From positions 62,001 through 126,000 of the forward strand of contig DAHUXD010000044.1 of NCBI GenBank assembly GCA_027307335.1: a stretch of 64,000 nt of DNA, written 5' to 3'. Shown piece after piece: positions 58,088-64,000 of the stretch (positions within the stretch are counted from its first letter, which is position 1; every line of letters begins with the position of its first letter). A program made the position numbers and the translations under genes. This stretch comes from Acidobacteriota bacterium (lineage in GTDB: Bacteria; Acidobacteriota; Thermoanaerobaculia; UBA5066; Gp7-AA6). The notes beneath the pieces are model-generated. The model saw only the letters and a program-made list of their open reading frames with translations, was not told where the DNA came from and searched no databases.

Positions 58088-60355
58088 ATGAAAAGTTTCG
58101 TCGCCGCGCTCGCGCTCGTCGTGTTCGTCGCCGCATCTCCGGCGCCGGCGCCCGCGCCCTCCCCCCGCGGCTTCTTCCCGGAGAGCGCCGCCGAGGAGCT
58201 CCGCATCGAGCGCGCCTTCCGCGCGATTCCGGATCCCTCGGTCGCGCGCGAGTCGATGCGGCGCCTGTCGGAGGCGCCGCACCATCTCGGCTCGGCGCAG
58301 GACGCGAAGAACGCCGAGTGGATCCTCGAGCGTTTGCGCTCGTGGGGCCTCGACGCGCGCATCGAGACGTTCGACGTTCTCTTCCCGACGCCGAAGGAGC
58401 GCGTGCTCGAGCTGGTCGCGCCGACGAAGTTCCGCGCCGCGCTCGCCGAGACGCCGGTCCCCGATGATCCGACGTCGGGACAGACGGCGCAGCAGCTCCC
58501 GACCTACAACGCCTTCTCGATCGACGGAGAGGCCACGGCGGCGCTCGTCTACGTCAACTACGGGAACCCCGACGACTACGAGGCGCTGGAGAAGCTGGGC
58601 ATCGACGTTCGCGGGAAAATCGTGATCGCGCGCTACGGCGGCGGCTGGCGCGGCATCAAACCGAAGGTCGCCGCGGAGAAGGGCGCCCTCGCCTGCATCA
58701 TCTACTCGGACCCGCGGGACGACGGCTACTTCCAGGGCGAGGTCTACCCGAAGGGACCGTTCCGCCCGGAGCAGGGCGTGCAGCGCGGCAGCGTCGCGGA
58801 CATGCCCCTGTACTCGGGCGATCCGCTGACGCCGGGCGTCGGCGCGACCGCGGGCGCGAAGCGCCTCGAGAGGAAGGACGCCCAGACCATCACGAAGATC
58901 CCGGTACTGCCGATCTCGTACGCGGACGCGAAGCCGCTCCTCGCCGCGCTCGAGGGGCCAGTCGCGCCGGAGGCGTGGCGCGGGGCCCTCCCGATCACGT
59001 ACCGAATCGGCCCCGGCCCCGGGACGGTCCACGTCAAGCTCGCGTTCGACTGGACGATGGTGCCCGCCCGCGACGTCGTCGCGCGCATCCCCGGATCGGT
59101 GTGGCCCGACGAGTGGGTGATCCGCGGCAATCACTACGACGCCTGGGTCAATGGCGCCGAGGACCCGATCAGCGGGCTCGTCGGAATGCTCGAGGAGGCG
59201 CGCGCGCTGGGCGCGCTCGTTCAGAAGGGCTGGCGGCCGAAGCGCACGATCATCCTCTGCGCCTGGGACGGCGAGGAGGAGGGGCTCTTCGGCTCGACCG
59301 AGTGGGTCGAGACGCACGCCACCGAGCTCGCGGCGAAGGGCGTCGCGTACATCAACTCCGACGGGAACGGCCGCGGATTCTTAAACGCCGGCGGCTCCGC
59401 GGCGCTCGAGCCGCTCGTCGCGGGCGCGGCGGCGGAGGTCGAGGACCCGGAGAAGAAGATCCCGGTCCTCACGCGCGCGCGGCTCAGGCGCATCGCGGAC
59501 GCCGACAAGCCGGAGGACCGGCAGGAGGCCCGGGAGCGCGCCGGGCTCCGCCTCGAGGCGCTCGGGTCCGGCTCCGACTTCACGCCGTTCCTGCAGCACG
59601 CCGGCATCGCTTCGCTGAACCTCGGCTTCGGCGGCGAGGACCAGGGCGGGATCTATCACTCGATCTACGACGACTTCACCTGGTACACGAAGTTCGGCGA
59701 CGCCGACTTCGTCTACGCGCGCGCGCTCGCGCAGACGGCGGGCACGATGACGCTGCGCCTCGCCGACGCCGACGTCCTGCCGTTCGACTTCGCGGCGGCG
59801 GCCGAGTCGATCGCGAAGTACGTCAAGGAGGTCCAGACGCTCGCCGACACGCGGCGCAAGGACACCGAGGAGAGGAACAAGCAGATCGAGGAGAACCTCG
59901 CGTGGTCGGTCGCCGATCCCCACAAGCCGTACGTCGCGCCGAAGACCGAGGTCGCCGTGCCCCACTTCGACTTCTCTCCGCTCCAGAACGCGTCCGACGC
60001 GCTGACGGCGGCGGCGGGCGCCTACGCGCGCGCCTGGGACCTCGCGTTCGCGGCGGCCGCGCCGCGGCCGTCCAAGGAGGCGCTCGCGCGCTGGAACGCC
60101 GCGCTGCGAGGCTTCGAGGCGGCGCTCACGGCCGAGGGAGGCCTGCCGGCGCGGCCGTGGTACCGGCACTTCGTGTACGCGCCCGGCGCCTACACCGGCT
60201 ATTCCGTGAAGACGCTCCCGGCCGTGCGCGAGGCGATCGAGCAGAAGACGTGGGACGAGGTCAACCCCGCCGCCGCGAAGACGGCGGCCGTGATCGAGAA
60301 GGCGGCGGAGCAGGTGCGGACGGCGGCCAAGCTGATGGAGGCCAACTCAAGATAG
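58088..60355 (+). CDS. Exported M28B peptidase, glutamate carboxypeptidase II-like
   Basis: 755 residues with a signal peptide (MKSFVAALALVVFVAASPAP). Domain order follows human GCPII: N-terminal protease part, PA insert (about 145-300), catalytic M28 core, and helical dimerisation tail (about 600-755). Zinc ligands: H349, D359, E397, D425, H524; the general base is E396 (WDGEEEG). The motifs NHYDAWVNGAEDP, GLFGSTEW, YINSDGNG and YHSIYDDFTWYTKF match one-to-one. GCPII-type enzymes remove C-terminal acidic residues from peptides or folyl-glutamates. It may recover amino acids from external peptides. ATG at 58088 follows GAAAGGA; an ATG at 58058 is an alternative. Confidence 0.9.
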   Translation: MKSFVAALALVVFVAASPAPAPAPSPRGFFPESAAEELRIERAFRAIPDPSVARESMRRLSEAPHHLGSAQDAKNAEWILERLRSWGLDARIETFDVLFPTPKERVLELVAPTKFRAALAETPVPDDPTSGQTAQQLPTYNAFSIDGEATAALVYVNYGNPDDYEALEKLGIDVRGKIVIARYGGGWRGIKPKVAAEKGALACIIYSDPRDDGYFQGEVYPKGPFRPEQGVQRGSVADMPLYSGDPLTPGVGATAGAKRLERKDAQTITKIPVLPISYADAKPLLAALEGPVAPEAWRGALPITYRIGPGPGTVHVKLAFDWTMVPARDVVARIPGSVWPDEWVIRGNHYDAWVNGAEDPISGLVGMLEEARALGALVQKGWRPKRTIILCAWDGEEEGLFGSTEWVETHATELAAKGVAYINSDGNGRGFLNAGGSAALEPLVAGAAAEVEDPEKKIPVLTRARLRRIADADKPEDRQEARERAGLRLEALGSGSDFTPFLQHAGIASLNLGFGGEDQGGIYHSIYDDFTWYTKFGDADFVYARALAQTAGTMTLRLADADVLPFDFAAAAESIAKYVKEVQTLADTRRKDTEERNKQIEENLAWSVADPHKPYVAPKTEVAVPHFDFSPLQNASDALTAAAGAYARAWDLAFAAAAPRPSKEALARWNAALRGFEAALTAEGGLPARPWYRHFVYAPGAYTGYSVKTLPAVREAIEQKTWDEVNPAAAKTAAVIEKAAEQVRTAAKLMEANSR

Positions 60356-60411
60356 TCCGGACGCGGCGCCGGCCGCCGCGTCTTCAGCCGAACTGAGTGC
60401 CGCGTCCGGAC
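60355..60411 (+). terminator. 12-bp perfect inverted repeat after the M28B gene
   Basis: GTCCGGACGCGG (60355-60366) pairs with CCGCGTCCGGAC (60400-60411), enclosing 33 bases that contain another GC palindrome. No T-run. Likely 3' end structure. Confidence 0.4.
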
Positions 60412-60420
60412 CACCTTCTC

Positions 60421-60460
60421 CTCTCCACCCGCGACAGCGGGGGGAGAGGCCGGGTGAGGG
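60421..60460. repeat. REP-like palindromic element, second copy
   Basis: CTCTCCACCCGC (60421-60432) pairs with GCGGGGGGAGAG (60437-60448), one mismatch, followed by GCCGGGTGAGGGG. Related, in inverted orientation, to the element at 44485-44520. Intergenic between two converging genes. Confidence 0.55.
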
Positions 60461-60491
60461 GGGCAAGCCGCAGTCTTCCCGCGCGAGAGGC

Positions 60492-60998
60492 CTACGGCGC
60501 CACCCCTCCCCCCCGCATCCGCTCGTAGATCTCCTGGCTGTCCGCCTTTCCGAGCGCGATCGCGCACGTGCCGTCGCACCGCGCCGTCACCCGCCCGTCC
60601 CCGTCGAGGATCTCGGCCGCGGCGAACACGAGGTTCAACCCGGCGCGCACGAGCCGCGCCTCCGCCGCGATCCGTTCCCCGCGCGTCGGGCGGAAGAACG
60701 TCATCGAGAGGTTGACGGTCGCCGAGCGCGTGTCGGGACGCGTCAGCCAGCCGACGGTGCCGATCACGAGGTCGAAGAGGCCGGCCAGCACGACGCCGTT
60801 GATCGCCTCCGTGCCGAGACCGCCGCGGTGCACGGGCGTGACGGGGTCGATCACCGCACGCACGCGGTCCACGCGGTCGAACTCGAGACGCGCGCCGAAG
60901 TGGCGCATGGGCGGCGAGGCGTTCCACATCTCGCCCAGGGTTCGCAGGGACTCGAGGGTCGGATAGGCCGGCGAGAAGGGTTTGGCGTCGGCGGTCAT
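60492..60998 (-). CDS. Hotdog-fold thioesterase (PaaI-like)
   Basis: 168 residues. GFGARLEFDRVDRVRAVIDP-type strand, TPVHRGGLGTEAINGVVLAGLFDLVIG (central helix) and TRSATVNLSMTFFRPTRGERIAAEARLVRAG are the hotdog core. The Asp or Glu that is usually catalytic in PaaI enzymes is replaced in a helix reading GTEAINGVV, where E66 could serve. Probably hydrolyses an acyl-CoA; substrate unknown. It lies 10 bases after the kinase gene, in the same direction. Confidence 0.8.
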   Translation of the reverse strand: MTADAKPFSPAYPTLESLRTLGEMWNASPPMRHFGARLEFDRVDRVRAVIDPVTPVHRGGLGTEAINGVVLAGLFDLVIGTVGWLTRPDTRSATVNLSMTFFRPTRGERIAAEARLVRAGLNLVFAAAEILDGDGRVTARCDGTCAIALGKADSQEIYERMRGGGVAP

Positions 60999-61008
60999 GC
61001 GAGAACGG

Positions 61009-63612
61009 TTACTTCAGGCCCTCGACGACGAAGAGGTCGGAGAGGAGACGGGCGAAGCAATACGCGTAACCCTTTCCGTCGGGCGTCACGAGCACGTTCG
61101 AGATCCTCTCGACCCCGGATGGGTCGGCCGGCATCAGGTCCTTCCAGGGCTCGCGTTTTCCGGTGGCGACCTCGAGGCGCGTCACCCGCGCCGGCACGTC
61201 GCTGCGCTTCCAGAGATAGAGGGAGCGGCCGTCTGCCGAGAAGCGCAGTGGGAACTCTCCGTCCGAGACACCGCCAAGCTCGCGCGGCGTGCCACCGTCG
61301 ATGGCGAAAATCATCGCCTTCCTCTCGGGGCCGATCGCGGCGACCGACTTCCCGTCGGGCGTCACCGCGAAACCGGGCAGGCCCGCCACGATCCCCTCCG
61401 GCGAAATCGCCTTCGGCGCGCCGCCCTCGATCGACTGCACGTAGAGGCGCTGGCGGTGGCCCGGCTCCGTGCCCGCGAAGACGATGCTCTTGCTGTCCGG
61501 CAGCCATGCGGCGGCCTGTTCGGGACCGATGCCCCCCGTCTTGATCTCGCGGCGATCTCCGGTGCCCGTCGGCAGCAGAATGAAGGGCGAGTTCGGGTTC
61601 GGCATCATCGAGAGCGCCCACTTCCCGTCGGGCGAGATCGCGATCGCATTGCCCTCGCCGAGCCGCACGACGGGAGACCGATCGGCCTTCCGGACGAAGA
61701 CCGTGTAGTTGGCGCCGCCGGCCTCGCCCTCCTCGTCGAAGAGGAGCACGCCCGCGTCCGGCGTCAGGTCGGCGGCGAAGGAATAGTCGAGGAACGACAT
61801 GTCGCGCTCGCGCGTGTCGCCCTGCAGCATCGCGAGGACGCCGACGCGCGGGCTCTCGCGGGTGAGGAGGACGCGGCCGCTCCGCGCGACGTCGTGGAGC
61901 TTCAGCCCGCCGGGCACGCGCGTGACGACGCGGAGCTTGCCGGCCGGCGTCACCGCGTAGAGGGAGCGGTTCGCGCCCGCCTCCGTGGCGGTGAACCAGA
62001 CTTCGTCGCCGGACGCCGACCACGCGAGGCCGCCCTCGCTCGCCCACTTCGCGGTCAGCGTCGTCTTCTTGCCGGCGAGGTCGATCACCGCGACCGTGCC
62101 GGCGTCGTCGAGCGGGAACGGGTGGTCGAGGAACGCGATGCGGTCCGCCTTCGGCGACAGGCGCGCGTAGCTGATGTGGCCCGACGTCTCGTACAGGACC
62201 TTGCCCATCGGGAACTCGAGGCGCGACTTCCCGCCGACGTCGCGCACGATCATCAGGTTCGAACCGTCCGGCGCCCAGTCCGCCTCCTGCACGCCCTCGG
62301 CGACGTCGCGGGGCGAGCCGCCGGTCAGCGCGGCGCGCGCGAGCGTGCCCGCGCAGACCCCGGTGTGGTTCGAGCGGCAGTCGATCGCGATCGCCATCTC
62401 GCCCGACGGCGAGATCGAGAGCAGGTTCGCGCTCGGCAGCTCGAGCGGCAGCGAGTCGGGGCTCGAGGGGTGCTTGAGGAAGAGCTTGAGCGGCTCGCCG
62501 GCCCAGGCCGCGCTGTAGACGATCGTCTGCCCGTCCGGCGCGAATCGCGCCGCGCGGATCGTGCCGCTGCCGAACGTGATCTGCTGGTACGAGGGCGGCA
62601 GATGCTTCACGAGGCCGCGTTGGAGCAACATGCCCGCGCCGAGCGCGGCGAGGACCACGACGGCGACCGCGACAGGGCCGAGCGCCGAGCGCTTCCGCGC
62701 CGGCGGGACCGCTGGCGTCGCGCCCGAGACCTCGGCGATCACGCCGCTGACGGCCTCCGAGAGGTGCTCGCGCACGCCGCGGATGTCGCGGGCGAGGTCG
62801 CGCGTCGAGGCGTAGCGCTCCTCCGGGTCCTTCTGCAGGCAGCGCTCCACGATCCAGCGGAACGGGGCGGGCACGGTCGCGTTCAGCTGCGGGATCGGCT
62901 CGGGCTCCTCGCGGATGATCGCCGTGAGCGTCTCGGCGGACGTGCCGCGCTGGAAGGCGCGCTTGCCCGTGGCCATCTCGTAGAGGATCGAGCCGAGCGC
63001 GAACTGGTCGGACCGGAAGTCGACGACCTTCCCGCTCGCCTGCTCCGGCGACATGTAGCCGATCGTGCCCAGGACCATCCCCGCCTGCGTCGCCTGCGCC
63101 GTCGGCAGATTCGACGTGTCCTCCGGCTGCTCCTTCAGGAGCTTCGCCAGCCCGAAGTCGAGGATCTTGACGGTCCCGTCCTTCGTGACCATGACGTTCT
63201 CGGGCTTCAGGTCCCGGTGGACGATGCCGGCCGCGTGCGCTTTCGCGAGCCCGTCGGCGATCTGGTAGGCCAGCGCGAGCAGCCGCTTGGTCGGGATCGC
63301 GCCGGAGTGGAGGGCCTCCCGCAGCGTGCCGCCGTCGACGAGCTCCATCGCGATGTAGACGGTGTTCGCGTCGGCGCCGATGTCGTGGATCGTGACGATG
63401 TTCGTGTGGTTGAGGGCCGAGGCCGAGCGCGCCTCCTGCTCGAACCGCTTGCGCCGGTCGGCGTCGGCGGCGAACTCCGGCGACAGCACCTTGACCGCGA
63501 CCTCGCGCCCGAGGCGCGAGTCCTTCGCGCGGTACACCTCGCCCATGCCGCCCGCGCCGAGGGGCGCGACGACCTCGAAGGGACCGAGCTTCGTTCCGGC
63601 GGAGAGAGTCAT
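61009..63612 (-). CDS. Ser/Thr protein kinase with WD40-like beta-propeller
   Basis: 867 residues. Cytosolic kinase (1-285): GAGGMGEVY loop, K41, E62-type helix C ([13 protein letters not shown]), HRD D136, DFG 154-156, [10 protein letters not shown]. One membrane helix (313-335). The exterior part (345-867) is a TolB/DPP-IV-like six- or seven-bladed propeller with repeated WD-type motifs ([60 protein letters not shown]). This architecture is common in acidobacteria. The propeller presumably senses an external ligand. A TAGAAT box lies 15 bases before the ATG. Confidence 0.93.
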   Translation of the reverse strand: MTLSAGTKLGPFEVVAPLGAGGMGEVYRAKDSRLGREVAVKVLSPEFAADADRRKRFEQEARSASALNHTNIVTIHDIGADANTVYIAMELVDGGTLREALHSGAIPTKRLLALAYQIADGLAKAHAAGIVHRDLKPENVMVTKDGTVKILDFGLAKLLKEQPEDTSNLPTAQATQAGMVLGTIGYMSPEQASGKVVDFRSDQFALGSILYEMATGKRAFQRGTSAETLTAIIREEPEPIPQLNATVPAPFRWIVERCLQKDPEERYASTRDLARDIRGVREHLSEAVSGVIAEVSGATPAVPPARKRSALGPVAVAVVVLAALGAGMLLQRGLVKHLPPSYQQITFGSGTIRAARFAPDGQTIVYSAAWAGEPLKLFLKHPSSPDSLPLELPSANLLSISPSGEMAIAIDCRSNHTGVCAGTLARAALTGGSPRDVAEGVQEADWAPDGSNLMIVRDVGGKSRLEFPMGKVLYETSGHISYARLSPKADRIAFLDHPFPLDDAGTVAVIDLAGKKTTLTAKWASEGGLAWSASGDEVWFTATEAGANRSLYAVTPAGKLRVVTRVPGGLKLHDVARSGRVLLTRESPRVGVLAMLQGDTRERDMSFLDYSFAADLTPDAGVLLFDEEGEAGGANYTVFVRKADRSPVVRLGEGNAIAISPDGKWALSMMPNPNSPFILLPTGTGDRREIKTGGIGPEQAAAWLPDSKSIVFAGTEPGHRQRLYVQSIEGGAPKAISPEGIVAGLPGFAVTPDGKSVAAIGPERKAMIFAIDGGTPRELGGVSDGEFPLRFSADGRSLYLWKRSDVPARVTRLEVATGKREPWKDLMPADPSGVERISNVLVTPDGKGYAYCFARLLSDLFVVEGLK

Positions 63613-63681
63613 TCGTGGGCCGCCGGGATTCTAACCGGGGGTGCCGTAGAATCGCGCCACTTTCGTGACGGCGCGATCTTC

Positions 63682-64000
63682 ATGAAGCGGACACGGATCC
63701 CGGCGGCGCTCTTCGCGCTGTTGGTGGCGGCGTCGGCTTCGGCGGCCGAGATCGTCGCGGTCAAGGCCGGACGACTCGTCGACCCGAAGGCGGGCGCGGT
63801 CGCGCCGAACGCGGTGATCCTCGTCGAGAACGGCCGCGTGAAGGCGGTGGGACCGGCGCTCGCGATCCCCGCCGGCGCGAAGGTCGTGGATCTGTCGTCG
63901 CTCACCGTGCTCCCCGGTCTGATCGACTGCCATACCCACCTCGTCGGCGACTACGTCCACGACAAGGACCCTCTCTCGGACCTGAAGAAGAGCGCGGCCG
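63682..64000 (+). CDS. Amidohydrolase family protein, N-terminal fragment
   Basis: 106 residues visible, cut by the window end. Signal peptide (MKRTRIPAALFALLVAASASA), then AGRLVDPKAGAVAPNAVILV, ENGRVKAVG and VLPGLIDCHTHLVGDY, which is the small beta-sandwich plus the first metal-binding HxH of imidazolonepropionase-like amidohydrolases. An exported member of this superfamily is usually linked to degradation of dipeptides or other N-containing compounds. Divergent from the kinase gene by 69 bases; TAGAAT at 63647-63652. Confidence 0.85.
   Translation, partial: MKRTRIPAALFALLVAASASAAEIVAVKAGRLVDPKAGAVAPNAVILVENGRVKAVGPALAIPAGAKVVDLSSLTVLPGLIDCHTHLVGDYVHDKDPLSDLKKSAA

Overview
The window is a gene-dense, uniformly very GC-rich bacterial chromosome segment. 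No rRNA, tRNA, CRISPR array, phage or insertion sequence was recognised, and no gene-free stretch exceeds about 240 bases. The mix suggests a Gram-negative, heterotrophic, peptide-degrading member of the Acidobacteriota or a relative. The signs are eukaryote-like Ser/Thr kinases (one with a beta-propeller, one with a TonB C-terminus), a CadC-type winged-helix/TPR regulator, single-SLH secreted proteins, an OmpA-type porin, a multihaem cytochrome with TPRs, several secreted peptidases and many lipoproteins. This placement is inference from gene content only.

Layout. 1-3.6 kb (+): RDD protein fragment, NAD synthase, methyltransferase, dolichyl-P-glucose-synthase-like GT2. 3.6-10 kb (-): translationally coupled run accD-folC-dgt-glyA plus two unknown genes. 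10.1-12.7 kb (-): BtuFCD-type ABC importer. 12.8-16 kb (-): pseudo-receiver/kinase/TonB fusion and a small coiled-coil protein. 16.1-21.3 kb (+): yebC, ruvC, DUF4388 protein, OmpA porin, AI-2E permease. 21.3-24.3 kb: octahaem cytochrome (-) divergent from a secreted two-repeat protein (+). 24.3-28.2 kb: gatB-ftsE-ftsX (-) divergent from pgeF (+). 28.2-35.1 kb: four tandem SLH-protein genes headed by a zinc-ribbon membrane protein (-), divergent from a large membrane-tethered regulator (+). 35.1-41.4 kb (-): pcrA, glmS, glmU, TPR protein. 41.6-44.5 kb: small secreted protein, 7Fe ferredoxin, dienelactone hydrolase, SprT protease, EamA transporter. 44.5-48.9 kb (-): peptide-binding lipoprotein, CoA-transferase, GT39-like protein. 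48.9-57.9 kb: exonuclease, PilZ, a secreted protein resembling phage tail tube, DUF1326, RmlC, GNAT, a metallopeptidase-like protein coupled to a lipoprotein, HU, a retropepsin-like lipoprotein and two tiny genes. 58-64 kb: secreted M28B peptidase, kinase/beta-propeller with thioesterase, and the start of an amidohydrolase.

Themes. Genes are often coupled by 4-base ATGA/GTGA overlaps. About eight genes carry a TANNNT box 6-9 bases before the start codon and no convincing ribosome site, which suggests frequent leaderless transcription. The best candidates for something undescribed are the SLH operon with its divergent regulator, the pseudo-receiver/kinase/TonB fusion, the metallopeptidase-lipoprotein pair, and the exported tail-tube-like protein.
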